A DNA stretch of 64,000 nt, taken from contig CP085928.1 in NCBI GenBank assembly GCA_020735665.1, positions 1,784,501-1,848,500 of the forward strand. The letters are read 5' to 3'. Both the position numbers and the translations under genes were made by a program. This stretch comes from Lachnospiraceae bacterium GAM79. Lineage in GTDB: Bacteria > Bacillota > Clostridia > Lachnospirales > Lachnospiraceae. Below the pieces are notes generated by a model that had not been told where the DNA came from, ran no database searches, and saw nothing but the letters and a program-made list of their open reading frames with translations. This document shows positions 1 through 10,100 of this stretch, in pieces; position 1 is the first letter of the stretch; each line of letters begins with the position of its first letter.

Positions 1-1366
1 AGGTCTTACCGGTCGCTGCATGATCCTGATGTCCTGTCATACCGGTTGTTGAGTTATCAAGGATGATAACGGTTCCTGTACCCTTGTTGTAAACCATGTT
101 CATCAGAGAGTTTACACCTGTATGCATAAATGTGGAATCACCGATAACCGCAACCCAGTTCTTGATGTAATCTTTTCCTTTTGCTTTTTCCATACCATGT
201 AATGTAGAAATGGAAGATCCCATACATACGGTTGTATCAATTACGCTAAGCGGCGCAACTGCTCCCAGTGTATAGCATCCGATATCTCCTGCTGCATGGA
301 TCTTCAGTTCGTTTAATACTGAAAATACACTTCTATGCGGGCATCCCGGACAAAGGATAGGTGGTCTAGGTGCAACCTTTGCAGGTTCTTCCTGCTCAAC
401 CTTCTCGCCGAGGATCTTCTCTCTTAACATATTTGCACTGTATTCACCCTGAACGGTCAAAAGCTCCTTACCTACTGCATCGATGCCCCAGGCTCTTACC
501 TGTGTCTCGATATGAGGCTCTAACTCCTCAATAACATACAGCTTATCAACCTTTGCCGCAAAGTCTTCGATCAACTTTCTAGGAAGCGGATTTACCATAC
601 CGAGCTTTAATACGGAGGCATTTGGCATTGCTTCCTTTACGTACTGATATGGAATACCGCTGGTGATAACACCAACGCTGGTATCATTCATCTCTACACG
701 ATTGATCGGCATATCCTCACCGTCTGCTGCCATGTCCTTTAATCTCTGTTCTACAAATACATGACGAGGGATCGCATTACCCGGCATCATAACCATCTTC
801 TTAATGTCTCTCTCGTATGGCTTGTCTTCTACTTCTACTCTGTCATTTAATTCAACAACGCCCTGTGAATGTGCCAGTCTGGTTGTTGTACGGAGCATGA
901 TCGGAGTATCGTACTTCTCGCTGCATTCAAATGCATACTTTGTGAACTCCTTTGCTTCCATACTGTCAGATGGTTCAAACACCGGAATCATCGCTGTCCT
1001 TGCTACCAGTCTGGAATCCTGTTCATTCTGTGATGAATACATACCCGGATCATCGGCTGCTACTAAAACCATACCACCCTTTACACCGGTATATGCTGCT
1101 GTAAATAATGGATCTGAAGCTACGTTCACACCTACATGCTTCATTGATACGATTGAACGGACACCGGCAAATGATGCTCCGATCGCAACCTCTGTTGCAA
1201 CTTTTTCATTTGGAGACCATTCTGCATATATCTCAGGATATTTTACAATATTCTCACTGATCTCTGTACTTGGAGTACCCGGATATGCTGCTGATACCTT
1301 TACACCGGCCTCATATGCGCCTCTGGCGATCGCTGCATTACCGAGCATTATCTTTTTTTCACCCAT
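1..1366 (-). CDS. iorA: Indolepyruvate ferredoxin oxidoreductase, alpha subunit (partial, 3' end outside window)
   Basis: The gene reads leftward from the ATG at 1364-1366, preceded by AGGA, and runs off the left edge after about 455 codons. The visible protein starts MGEKKIMLGNAAIARGAYEA and has the N-terminal pyrimidine-binding fold with GTPSTEI and the C-terminal thiamine-diphosphate half with CPGCPHR, GDIGCYTLGA and GDSTFMHTGVNS. The C-terminal ferredoxin-like 4Fe-4S region expected in this family lies beyond the window. IorAB oxidatively decarboxylates aryl pyruvates from aromatic amino acid transamination to aryl-acetyl-CoA, reducing ferredoxin. The beta subunit gene would be expected just to the left. 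A phenylacetate-CoA ligase gene of the same pathway lies at 25390-26715, unusually not adjacent. Confidence 0.95.
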   Translation of the reverse strand, partial: MGEKKIMLGNAAIARGAYEAGVKVSAAYPGTPSTEISENIVKYPEIYAEWSPNEKVATEVAIGASFAGVRSIVSMKHVGVNVASDPLFTAAYTGVKGGMVLVAADDPGMYSSQNEQDSRLVARTAMIPVFEPSDSMEAKEFTKYAFECSEKYDTPIMLRTTTRLAHSQGVVELNDRVEVEDKPYERDIKKMVMMPGNAIPRHVFVEQRLKDMAADGEDMPINRVEMNDTSVGVITSGIPYQYVKEAMPNASVLKLGMVNPLPRKLIEDFAAKVDKLYVIEELEPHIETQVRAWGIDAVGKELLTVQGEYSANMLREKILGEKVEQEEPAKVAPRPPILCPGCPHRSVFSVLNELKIHAAGDIGCYTLGAVAPLSVIDTTVCMGSSISTLHGMEKAKGKDYIKNWVAVIGDSTFMHTGVNSLMNMVYNKGTGTVIILDNSTTGMTGHQDHAATGKT

Positions 1367-1421
1367 TAATTTATCCTTCCTGTCATTTCTTATATTTGCC
1401 TTTTGGCAACTCTAATGCTTT

Positions 1422-1427
1422 ATTATA
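1422..1427 (-). promoter_or_regulatory. Putative -10 box for iorA
   Basis: On the minus strand a perfect TATAAT lies about 55 bases upstream of the iorA start. The -35 hexamer at a 17-base spacing is poor, so only the -10 element is supported. Confidence 0.35.
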
Positions 1428-1557
1428 CAAGAATTATCAATAAAAGGGAAGTGCTTCTATACGCTTAAAAATAAAAATGTTAGCATATATCAGAGAAAAA
1501 ACACCTTTTACGGCTTATATTTATTATGAATTTCGAGTATAAACAACCGGCCGTCTG

Positions 1558-3393
1558 TTAATCGCACTGCCACATCTGTGCTGCCGGTTCACGTTGAGGT
1601 ATTTTCTCCGTCTTCCGCACCAGTTCAAGGAACTGGCTCCGGTATAACTGGTCGTTGCTTGCCTGAGCCATGTTTCTTTCATCCGTCTGAACCGTGATTC
1701 CTGCTTCCGCAAGTTCTTCCACCATCTTATACGTCGCTATTCCTTTATATGCGCTGTCCGTAAGCAGCATTCCATATACCGCAACCGCCGATGCAAAGCT
1801 CAGGTCATGAGACATTCCCTTTTGACCGCTTTCTGCCTTTATAACGGCTGTTTCCAGTGTGCTCTTATCTCCATCCGGTTCTTTGTAACGGATATTCACG
1901 GTTGCCAGTTCGCCGGAATAATCTGTACTCTGCTTTTTCGATGTATATTTTGTCTCTGCCCCCGGCACGTCAAATTCCGAATCGACCGGAACCACCTCAT
2001 AGAGTGCAGTCACCACATGACCGGCTCCGATCTCGCCGCCATCCACCGTATCATCTGCAAAATCTTCTGCGGAAAGCGTACGGTTCTCATATCCGATCTG
2101 CCGATAACCTTTCACCTGCTCCGGATTGAATTCAATCTGCATTTTGACATCCTTTGCAACCGTATATAAGGTTCCACCCATTTCGTCAACCAGAACCTTC
2201 TTTGCTTCATAGACAGAATCCAGATACGAGTAATTACCGTTTCCGTGATCTGCCAATGCTTCTAATTTGTTATCCTTCAGATTATCAGAGCCAAATCCCA
2301 GAACGCTCAAGAATATACCGCTGTCCTTCTCCTCAGTGATCAATCCTACCAGATCACTCTCGCTTGTCAGCCCGACATTCAGATCCCCATCCGTCGCAAG
2401 GATCACCCGATTATTTCCGTCTTTTATAAACTGCTGCTCTGCGATCTCATATGCCGTGATCAGTCCCGCACTTCCATTTGTGCTGCCGGATGCTTCCAGC
2501 GAATCCAGTGCCTCGCATATCGTATAGGCCTCCGAACCTGCCACGCCATTTAGAACAACCGTATCCGAACCCGCATATGTAACAATACTGATCCTGTCGT
2601 TCTCATCCAGATTCTCTGCCAGCATTTTAAATGCTTTCTGTGCCAGCGGCAGTTTATTTTCCTCATACATAGAACCGGATGTATCGATCAGGAATACCAG
2701 ATTGGATGCTTTCTTCTCACTCATATCGATCGCGGCCGTATTCAGTCCTACCATCATCAGCTTTGTATCTTTATTCCATGGACAATCCGCATATTCCGTA
2801 TATACTGCAAACTTCTTCCCAGCCTCCGGGCCTGATACATAGTCATAATCAAAATAATTGATCATTTCTTCGACCCGGACTGCTCCTGCAGGCGGCAGCA
2901 TTCCTTCTTCGATATAACTTCTGATATTGCTGTAGGAAGCTGTATCACAGTCTGCCGCAAATGTTGAAAGCGGGAAATCTTTAGCAGACACAAAACGGTG
3001 TTCTTCCTGATAGTCATACTCTCTGGTATCATAACCGGATTCTCCATATCCGATTTTTACATATTCAGAATTTGATGCACTGTCCATTACCGAATTACAT
3101 GTATCGGCAGCCGAAACCACACTATCACAAGCCTCTTCTTCTATACCTTCCGGCACAGCCATATTTTGCTGTGACTGTCCGGTTTCCGCTATATTTTCTT
3201 CAAATTCCTCTTTTATGGCTTTCTGTCTGTATCTTTCTGCGATGCTCTCCCGCTCCGTACCTGACCGGCTTTCCGTTCCCTGTCGTTCTCCATGCGTGCC
3301 TCCTGTTTCTTTCCAGCTTCCGCAGCCTGCAAGACAGCCCGCCATCATGCAGGAGATCATAACCACACTTACCATCCGTCTGATTTTTCTCAT
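1558..3393 (-). CDS. YfbK-type von Willebrand factor A lipoprotein
   Basis: The start chosen is the ATG at 3391-3393, which has an AAGGAGGG ribosome binding site 8 bases upstream; a GTG nine codons earlier has none. The 611-residue protein has a basic N-terminus, a hydrophobic stretch and a lipobox LAGC, so it should be a lipoprotein on the outer face of the membrane. After a low-complexity linker comes the N-terminal domain typical of YfbK proteins (through about residue 240), then a vWA domain with intact MIDAS (DTSGS, a later Thr, TDGD), then a DUF3520-like C-terminal part beginning near VKGYRQIGYENR. vWA domains bind protein ligands through a metal ion; the ligand here is unknown. It lies downstream of an ECF sigma/anti-sigma pair and has its own matching promoter, so it is probably a regulon member of that sigma factor in envelope stress. 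Confidence 0.85.
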   Translation of the reverse strand: MRKIRRMVSVVMISCMMAGCLAGCGSWKETGGTHGERQGTESRSGTERESIAERYRQKAIKEEFEENIAETGQSQQNMAVPEGIEEEACDSVVSAADTCNSVMDSASNSEYVKIGYGESGYDTREYDYQEEHRFVSAKDFPLSTFAADCDTASYSNIRSYIEEGMLPPAGAVRVEEMINYFDYDYVSGPEAGKKFAVYTEYADCPWNKDTKLMMVGLNTAAIDMSEKKASNLVFLIDTSGSMYEENKLPLAQKAFKMLAENLDENDRISIVTYAGSDTVVLNGVAGSEAYTICEALDSLEASGSTNGSAGLITAYEIAEQQFIKDGNNRVILATDGDLNVGLTSESDLVGLITEEKDSGIFLSVLGFGSDNLKDNKLEALADHGNGNYSYLDSVYEAKKVLVDEMGGTLYTVAKDVKMQIEFNPEQVKGYRQIGYENRTLSAEDFADDTVDGGEIGAGHVVTALYEVVPVDSEFDVPGAETKYTSKKQSTDYSGELATVNIRYKEPDGDKSTLETAVIKAESGQKGMSHDLSFASAVAVYGMLLTDSAYKGIATYKMVEELAEAGITVQTDERNMAQASNDQLYRSQFLELVRKTEKIPQREPAAQMWQCD

Positions 3394-3522
3394 AAAAAAT
3401 ACCCTCCTTATCTTAGTCACTATCCGATATCTGCATAATTTCTGCTCTGATCACCTCCGACGTTATCAATCGTCGAATGTGAAAACGAAATTTTACAGCT
3501 ATCTGTTCTATTTATGACTAAG

Positions 3523-3549
3523 ATACGGATGGGTATCCTCTTTTTATGG
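3523..3549 (-). promoter_or_regulatory. Putative ECF-sigma promoter of the vWA gene
   Basis: The minus strand reads TCCATAAAAA, 13 other bases, then CGTAT, about 130 bases before the vWA start codon. The same elements with exactly the same spacing occur at 4922-4948 upstream of the ECF sigma gene. CGTAT resembles the -10 element of ECF-type promoters. The sharing between sigma operon and downstream gene is seen; use by this sigma factor is inferred. Confidence 0.5.
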
Positions 3550-3569
3550 ATTTTTTTCTTACAGATCAA

Positions 3570-4385
3570 CTACTGTCTGCTTAAGATCCATGCCTGTTGT
3601 TCAGAATCATATCGGAGAAGTGTACCTGTTACTTCTTCCCCTACCGAAAATGTCTCTGCTTCTTCCGGCTGCAATACGATGTCCTGACCGGTTATTAATT
3701 CCCCGGATGCATCAGATACCTGCAAGAGTTTTGCGGCATATTTTTGTACCGCATCCGGCTCTGCTGTTACAATCTCTGTGATCTGAAGTGTAACTGCTAT
3801 ATTACTCATTTCCTGCCATGCATCCATATCAGCTGATTCCGGCACCTGAAGATCTGTACATCCCGCATTTTCCTGTGCATCTGTCTGACTCTTTGTATGG
3901 CCTGCTTCCGCCTGAACATCGGACGAATCTCCACCGGCTCCATTCATCTGTATAGCTTCTGTTGTATTCTGTGTCGGTCTGTTGGCAGTTTCATTCTGTA
4001 CTGTCTCCGGTATGGAATCCGCTGTTTCATCCACATAATCTTCCGCCCGATCGGATATATTTGAATTCTCTGCTGCATCCAGCCCATCATTTGAAACATC
4101 CGTTGTCCTGCCTGCATTTATTTCTTTCGAATGTCGCTTAGAATCAGACAGCAACGGTGTCGCGATCACTGCGGCCAGAAGAACCGCTGCGATCGCAAGA
4201 ACCGGAATTACATATTTTACCTTTGAGGTTTTCTTTTGTTTTTCTTCTACATCCTTTGCTTCACGGTCAAGTCCTGCTTCGATCCGATCCCACAGATCCG
4301 GTGCTTCTGCATCGATCCGGTTCAGATAAGCTTCTATGAATCTGTCTTCTTCCGTCTGTCTGTTCTTATTCTGTTCATCTCTCAC
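3570..4385 (-). CDS. Putative membrane anti-sigma factor
   Basis: About 271 residues. The GTG start at 4383-4385 overlaps the TGA stop of the sigma gene (GTGA) and has AAGGAGGT at a good distance, which favours it over the GTG three codons upstream. The N-terminal 45 residues are charged and helical (possible sigma-binding segment), followed by one transmembrane helix (VKYVIPVLAIAAVLLAAVIA). The outer part begins as a Ser/Thr/Asn/Glu-rich low-complexity linker and ends in a small compact region of about 75 residues. No conserved zinc-binding anti-sigma motif (HxxxCxxC) is seen. The assignment rests on topology and on translational coupling to the sigma factor, not on recognised homology. Confidence 0.65.
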   Translation of the reverse strand: MRDEQNKNRQTEEDRFIEAYLNRIDAEAPDLWDRIEAGLDREAKDVEEKQKKTSKVKYVIPVLAIAAVLLAAVIATPLLSDSKRHSKEINAGRTTDVSNDGLDAAENSNISDRAEDYVDETADSIPETVQNETANRPTQNTTEAIQMNGAGGDSSDVQAEAGHTKSQTDAQENAGCTDLQVPESADMDAWQEMSNIAVTLQITEIVTAEPDAVQKYAAKLLQVSDASGELITGQDIVLQPEEAETFSVGEEVTGTLLRYDSEQQAWILSRQ

Positions 4386-4900
4386 AGCCTGCACCTCCTT
4401 AATTTTTGTATTGCCTGATTATAGATCCATGTGATCGTTCCGATCGGTCGCCCTTTCATTTCCGCGATCTCTTTAAATGTAAATCCTCCGACTACCTTCA
4501 GATCCAGAATCTCCTGCTCCTCCGGCTTTAGCGTGGCAACTGCCTGCTTCAATGTCAGATTCTCCACTACCTGACTCTCCATCGTCTTTCCTTCGTCTCG
4601 CTCCGGCATTTCATCCACCAGCATTTCACGATCGATCTTTCGTATCCGGTCGATCGCCATATTCTTTGCGATCGTCACAAGCCATCTCTTATGACCGGTT
4701 CCCTTCTTATAACTGTCTGCGATCCGATAAAGCTTGATGAAGAACTCCGATGTAACATCCTCCGCTTCCTCTCTCTGCCGGATCGTATCATAGACCACCG
4801 CAAAGATCAGCTTCAGATATTCGTCATACACTGCCCGAAGGCTCTCCCGGTCTCCCTGTGCGATCGCAGACATATATTTTCCAAATTCTCTGTCTGTCAT
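4382..4900 (-). CDS. RNA polymerase sigma factor, ECF family
   Basis: The 172-residue protein has only sigma regions 2 and 4, as expected for ECF factors. Region 2 spans roughly residues 20-90 (YDEYLKLIFAVVYDTI, EEAEDVTSEFFIKLY, RWLVTIAKNMAIDRIRK) and region 4 roughly 115-170 (LKPEEQEILDLKVVGGFTFKEIAE, then a helix-turn-helix with GTITWIYNQAIQKLRR). It directs RNA polymerase to a small regulon, probably for envelope stress. It is the first gene of an operon with the anti-sigma gene (4-base overlap). A candidate autoregulatory promoter lies at 4922-4948. Confidence 0.9.
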   Translation of the reverse strand: MTDREFGKYMSAIAQGDRESLRAVYDEYLKLIFAVVYDTIRQREEAEDVTSEFFIKLYRIADSYKKGTGHKRWLVTIAKNMAIDRIRKIDREMLVDEMPERDEGKTMESQVVENLTLKQAVATLKPEEQEILDLKVVGGFTFKEIAEMKGRPIGTITWIYNQAIQKLRRCRL

Positions 4901-4921
4901 TTGTCTCTCCCTATAACCGCT

Positions 4922-4948
4922 ATACGTTTTTACCCCTGTTTTTTATGG
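4922..4948 (-). promoter_or_regulatory. Putative autoregulatory ECF-sigma promoter
   Basis: The minus strand reads CCATAAAAA, 13 bases, CGTAT, and the sigma start codon follows about 20 bases after the -10-like box. The arrangement matches the site at 3523-3549 exactly in spacing. Autoregulation is common for ECF factors; here it is an inference from the shared motif. Confidence 0.5.
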
Positions 4949-5031
4949 AATTTTTCCGATTTTCTATTACTGTTCATTTCACTTCAATTTGCTAATATTC
5001 TGTCCGGCTTCGTATAGACCCAATTCCTCTA

Positions 5032-5889
5032 TTATTCAAGAGGCTGTACTGCCAGCAATTCCATCACATACCCCTTCTTTCGCTCCTTCCATGCAAATGG
5101 CCAGAACAACCGCCGCTCCGCTTCAATCCGGATATCAAAACCCTTATGCATTCCGATGTCATGACGAAGCTGCAATGCTCCTTCAATTTCTTCAGGGACA
5201 AGATTCTCCCACTGATCCATAGCGGATTCATTTACAACTGCCCATTCTAACCCGAACACCATTAATTTCTCCGTCAGCATATAGATCACATCATTTGTCC
5301 GGGTAACCGCAACTTCGTTTAATGCCCGGATCGCATTCTCGATCATCTGCAATTCTTCCTCGTCATAATTCTCCCGATACATATATAACAGGCCTGCAAA
5401 TCTCGCATTCAACTGACTGTGAAGTCCTACGCAGACGCTGTAGTCAAACCTTCGTCCAATCTCCGGCAATACCCTGTGGCTGTTGTCAAATGCAACCTGT
5501 TTCAAATGCTCGATCACAATCTCTGCTTCTTCACCCTCTGCAAGCAATGCTTCAAACATTTCATAAGTCTCAAGCTCTACATTCCAGAAAGGAAGATCCA
5601 CACAAATAGCATCTGTTTCCTCCAATCCATAGGCCTTACACGCCTGTGCAAGTCCCTCTGCATCCCGGTCGATCAAAACCAGCTTAAATCTCTCTGCAAG
5701 TCTTGCCAGATCGATGTCATTTGACCGTCCTGCTCCCCATATAGCAAGAACAGGCTTACACCCTCCTTCGGCCACACAATTTTCTTCTATAAAGTCTGTC
5801 AGCTTCTGTCGGTATCCCCGCCACTCTTTATAAGCATTCGGAAGAACCTCTGATGCAATCAGCCGATCCAAATATCTCATATAATTCAC
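5032..5889 (-). CDS. Conserved hypothetical protein with Rossmann/methyltransferase-like N-terminus
   Basis: 285 residues, no signal peptide or membrane segment. Near residue 48 is LAIWGAGRSNDIDLARL followed by a strand ending LVLIDRD, which resembles the nucleotide- or SAM-binding glycine loop and acidic strand end of a Rossmann-type methyltransferase. The C-terminal half has no motif I recognise. It stands alone: the neighbour to the left is the ECF operon on the same strand about 130 bases away, and the neighbour to the right is divergent. The substrate is unknown, and a non-methyltransferase role is possible. Confidence 0.6.
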   Translation of the reverse strand: MNYMRYLDRLIASEVLPNAYKEWRGYRQKLTDFIEENCVAEGGCKPVLAIWGAGRSNDIDLARLAERFKLVLIDRDAEGLAQACKAYGLEETDAICVDLPFWNVELETYEMFEALLAEGEEAEIVIEHLKQVAFDNSHRVLPEIGRRFDYSVCVGLHSQLNARFAGLLYMYRENYDEEELQMIENAIRALNEVAVTRTNDVIYMLTEKLMVFGLEWAVVNESAMDQWENLVPEEIEGALQLRHDIGMHKGFDIRIEAERRLFWPFAWKERKKGYVMELLAVQPLE

Positions 5890-6068
5890 TTCTTTCTCGC
5901 ATTATGCCGATATGTGCAAGCACATCCGTCGCAATGCTCATTTTATCACGTTTTTATAGTATACTCTACCTTTAAAATGTAGTAGAATGATAGGGACAAT
6001 GATTTTTTGTCTATTCATGCAAATTGATAAAATAAAGATTGCCTAAAACAGAAACGGAGATTATGAAT

Positions 6069-6809
6069 ATGTCTGCTAAAGATAATAATACAAATACAAA
6101 TATATACAGAAGCTATATTGACGCTCTTCTATATCCGGAGCAGAATCCTTTTATAGAAGACATGAAACGATTCGAGGAGCTTATGATGATGTACTCCTGT
6201 GCGATCAAGGAAGTTCAGACCAAGCTGGATGTATTAAATACAGATTTCAGCGTCCGCTATAACCGAAATCCGATTGAATTTATCCAATCACGCATCAAGA
6301 AACCGGTCAGTATCGCAACAAAACTGTCTTCGAAAGGATGTCAGGTATCCGTAGAAAATATCGTATATAATTTGAATGATGTTGCGGGACTCCGTGTTAT
6401 CTGTTCCTTTATCGATGACATCTACGCCGTTGCAGAGAAGCTCATCAGTCAGAATGACATTACTCTGATTGAGGCAAAAGACTATATCAGCCATCCAAAG
6501 CCAAATGGTTACCGTAGTCTTCATCTGATCATAGAAGTTCCTGTCTTCTTTGCCGACCATACGAGAAATATGCGGGTAGAAGTTCAGATCCGTACCATCG
6601 CGATGGACTTCTGGGCAAGTCTTGACCACCAGCTCCGTTATAAAAAGGATGTCGCCGATCCCGAACTTATCTCCGGTCGCTTAAAACATTGTGCTGATGT
6701 TATCTCTCAAACAGACCTCGAAATGCAGGAGATTAAAAATATGATCTACGGAGATGGTGCTCAGCCACAGATCAAATTGTGTCTTGAAAAAAATACAGAA
6801 ATTTTTTAA
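6069..6809 (+). CDS. Small alarmone synthetase (GTP pyrophosphokinase, RelQ/YjbM type)
   Basis: The ATG at 6069 is chosen because GGAGA ends 8 bases before it; an in-frame ATG at 6063 is too close to that site and a TTG at 6039 has none. The 246-residue protein is a stand-alone RelA/SpoT synthetase domain, without the hydrolase, TGS or ACT domains of long Rel proteins. Diagnostic segments are GLRVICSFIDDIYAVAEKL, YISHPKPNGYRSLHLII and VEVQIRTIAMDFWASLDHQL, which hold the pyrophosphate-transfer and GTP-binding residues. It should make (p)ppGpp from ATP and GDP or GTP in the cytoplasm. It is monocistronic and lies just upstream of a tRNA-Arg gene with its own promoter. Confidence 0.9.
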   Translation: MSAKDNNTNTNIYRSYIDALLYPEQNPFIEDMKRFEELMMMYSCAIKEVQTKLDVLNTDFSVRYNRNPIEFIQSRIKKPVSIATKLSSKGCQVSVENIVYNLNDVAGLRVICSFIDDIYAVAEKLISQNDITLIEAKDYISHPKPNGYRSLHLIIEVPVFFADHTRNMRVEVQIRTIAMDFWASLDHQLRYKKDVADPELISGRLKHCADVISQTDLEMQEIKNMIYGDGAQPQIKLCLEKNTEIF

Positions 6810-6827
6810 GAAAATCTTAGATTTTGT

Positions 6828-6856
6828 TTGACAAATTTATAGAACTGGTATAGAAT
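6828..6856 (+). promoter_or_regulatory. Promoter of tRNA-Arg
   Basis: Perfect -35 TTGACA at 6828-6833, 17-base spacer, -10 TAGAAT at 6851-6856. The tRNA begins 22 bases downstream of the -10 box. Confidence 0.8.
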
Positions 6857-6878
6857 ACTATCTGTTGTTGAACAACGT

Positions 6879-6952
6879 GTGTATGTAGCTCAGCTGGATA
6901 GAGCACTTGGCTACGGACCAAGGTGTCGGGGGTTCGAATCCTCTCATGCACG
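6879..6952 (+). tRNA. tRNA-Arg (anticodon ACG)
   Basis: A full cloverleaf can be drawn: the acceptor stem pairs GTGTATG with CATGCAC (one G-T pair), the D stem pairs GCTC with GAGC, the anticodon stem CTTGG/CCAAG encloses the loop CTACGGA with anticodon ACG, and the T arm is GGGGG TTCGAAT CCTCT. The discriminator is G and CCA is not encoded. ACG is normally converted to ICG and reads CGU, CGC and CGA. Confidence 0.95.
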
Positions 6953-6960
6953 TAGAAAAA

Positions 6961-6989
6961 GACAAAACCATTTCGGTTTTGTCTTTTTT
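6961..6989 (+). terminator. Intrinsic terminator after tRNA-Arg
   Basis: A perfect 9-bp stem (gacaaaacc / ggttttgtc) around a 5-base loop, followed by a run of T, begins 8 bases after the tRNA. It is a textbook rho-independent terminator. Confidence 0.92.
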
Positions 6990-7105
6990 ATTTACTACAT
7001 ATGCTCATCGGGTAGAAACGAAATGTGTCATTGTTTATTATATGCACAATCAATCTGTAGGGGTGTATTTTTTACAGCCCTCGCTTTTTGGCTGTGTATA
7101 TCCTC

Positions 7106-10100
7106 TTATAATCTTGCTGCGAGAATCTGACGTTTGATCTCCTGTCCATTCAGGATAAACTCTGCACGACCGTTCTCCAGTTGTATATTCTTTTCAAGTG
7201 CTCCGATATCTGAATTGAACTCTGTAACGGCATTCGTTCCAATATCAGCATTGGAACAGTACAGCTTGGCAGACATGACCGAATTACCAAAGGCAACCGC
7301 CGCCTTGCCCTGTACCACGCTTTTAACTGCCGCATACCCGATATAGATATCCGTTCTTCCTGCACGGCATCCGATGCCATAACATTCCTTTGCACGGATA
7401 TTCGACGAGATATTTACATTTTCCAGACGAACCATACAACTGTTACCGGCAATCGTTCCGATACCGGTTATAATATTACCTGCCCCCTGAAGCTTTGCCG
7501 ATATATTCTCAAGCTTAATATCTGCATCACCATTTACAGATCCAATGATCGTACCGTTTGATATACCTGAATAAATATCCATATCGCAGTATTCTATAAA
7601 CAATTCGGAATCACCATTTACAGATCCGATACAGGCTCCTTCCTGACCTTTCATATCAAACTCATAATGTCCGCGTTTGATGTTGATAACACCGCCAAGT
7701 CCGGAACCAATACCAATGCCCTTCATACCATTTGCATTAATGATGATTCCACCATCCTGATAGAAGTTGAGTTCGCCATGATACTCATCCAATGAATTAC
7801 CAATGCCAAAGTATTTTCCCGAATTCAGATTGATCGTCAGATTACCGTCTCCTACAACCGTAAGCACTGAACTATCCGGAACTCTGATACCTCCTGTACG
7901 TAGTTCGTTTTCTCCGGTAATCTGAAGATTTACATTACACTTCTTACCGATATCAATACACGGAATTCCGCGTTCTCCCGCAAGACTGACATTCTCAAGT
8001 ATGATGGTGCCACGGAATCCATCTTCTACAGACATCAGTATATTCGGCTGGAAACCGACAGAACCTTTGATTATGATCTTTTTATTGATTCCCCGTGCTT
8101 TCTTAACCTTAATGCTTGTATATTTATTAGCGGCAAGCTGAACCATGGAAACCGTATCATTATAATCCGTCTCATATTCTTTCTTATACATTCTGGCATT
8201 CAGACTCTGATTATATTGAACAATTTCATTCATCACACGTTCATCGATCGAACGCACAACATACGGCTGCGGCCTTGATGTATAATAACCCTGAATCAGA
8301 TCAACGCCCAACTTAATAACCTCCCGCAGCTCCTGCGTCAATTCAATTCCCTCTGCCAGGGTCAGAATATCATTATCATGCGCAAATTCTATAATATCCT
8401 TTACAAAATGCTGTTTCTGGATATCTTTGTGTATATCTGTCATAAGCATACGATCGATTTTTACAAACCGAGGCATGTATCGAAGTAAATTATTTACATT
8501 GGAATAACCGGAACCATAATCATCAATGGCAGTCTCAATGTTCATCTTTGCAAAGGAGTTCTTCAGCTCCTTTAACTGAACATCCCCCATCTCTGTTTCT
8601 TCTGTAAATTCAACAACAAGCTCTCCTGCATGCTGTTCCATAATCTCAGTTAATTTCTTCTTATCCTTACCTGTCAGCTGACACCCCGGAATACTGTTAA
8701 TAAATACTTTCTTACCCTCAAAATCCCGAGAGTGTTCCTCTATGTAATCAACCACATTAAAAAATGTCGCTTTTTCTATATCATATAAACGGTTCAGACG
8801 ATCTGCACTTTCCAGCATATCAAGCGGCGAAATCTTACGCTCTGTGTCCGCACGCATTAGAGCCTCATATGCATAAACATCTCCTGTTCTGGCATTGATA
8901 ATTGGCTGGAAATGATAAACAAACCGGTTATTATCCAGAATAAATTCCATCAAATGGTCATCCGCTTTCTGTTTATCCGTCAGAACACCTGCCCTTTCCT
9001 CTTTTCCTTGCTCTATGGCCTTCTTATTGTTCTTCACATTGATAGTTTCATTGATCAGATGATCCAGGGCTTCCGAACCGGAGATCATATCACAACGGAT
9101 ACCCGTGCAGATTTCAATCTCATATGCCTCTTTGCGCAATTCATTATACTGCTTTATCTTATCCGACAGACGTTTGATAAACGCCTCTCCGCATGTTTCA
9201 TCAGATGCTTCAACCGGGAATGCAACAACGAATTCATCATTACTGATACGGGCACATATAGCATCATCATCCTGACTTTCCGATATCAGCTGCGCCAATT
9301 TTAAAATAGCGGCATCCCCTGCTTTTCTTCCATAGCTTGCATTGATATCCTTTAATTTATTAATATCAATCGCGATCACCGCTATTGATTTACCATCAAA
9401 TGTCGCATTTTCACAAAGCTCATTTCCCTTCTGTAAGAAGCCCTTATAATTATACAAGCCGGTCATTGCATCACGAATCTGTGTTGCTTCCATCTGGCGC
9501 AACAACTCCCGCAGACCATTCTGACGATAAAACGCTTCCATACTCTGCATAATACTCTTTAACCAGTTTATGTAAACTTCTGTAAACTGTGCTTCTGTAT
9601 CTGTAAAACCAATAACTGCATAACCAAAGCTTCGGTTATCAAAATACAATGGTGTAAAGAAAAATGTCTCCGGACACTCTCTTTGCTCAGATAGTTCCGG
9701 TATCATCTCTTTCATTTCAAATATGTCATCAAAGCTGATACGATTGTCTGTGTGTTCACTCGGTCCACATTTTATGATACGATATATCTTGTCCGTATAG
9801 CCGTTAGAACGCATTGCGTCCTCACTGATCATAACCTCCGATGAATTCCAGTAATCATTCATGCATATACTAAGCGAATGGAATGGCCGCACCTGATATA
9901 CATGCTGAAATATCGTATTGAAAAAACTTCTGTGATCCCGTTCAGATAACAAATCCTCCATAAACTTGTTATAATAAGAAGAGTATCCCATCTTCGCATG
10001 ATCCGTATTCCAGAAATTCTCTTTTTCATCAAAATATTTTTCTGGCTGCATTTTCCTTTCGCATCCGCAGCTTGTCCCCTGAAAGATCACGGATTCTGAT

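Noticed and set aside
804-1415. 203-codon open frame on the plus strand
   Set aside because: It is antisense to iorA, which shows clear family motifs on the other strand.
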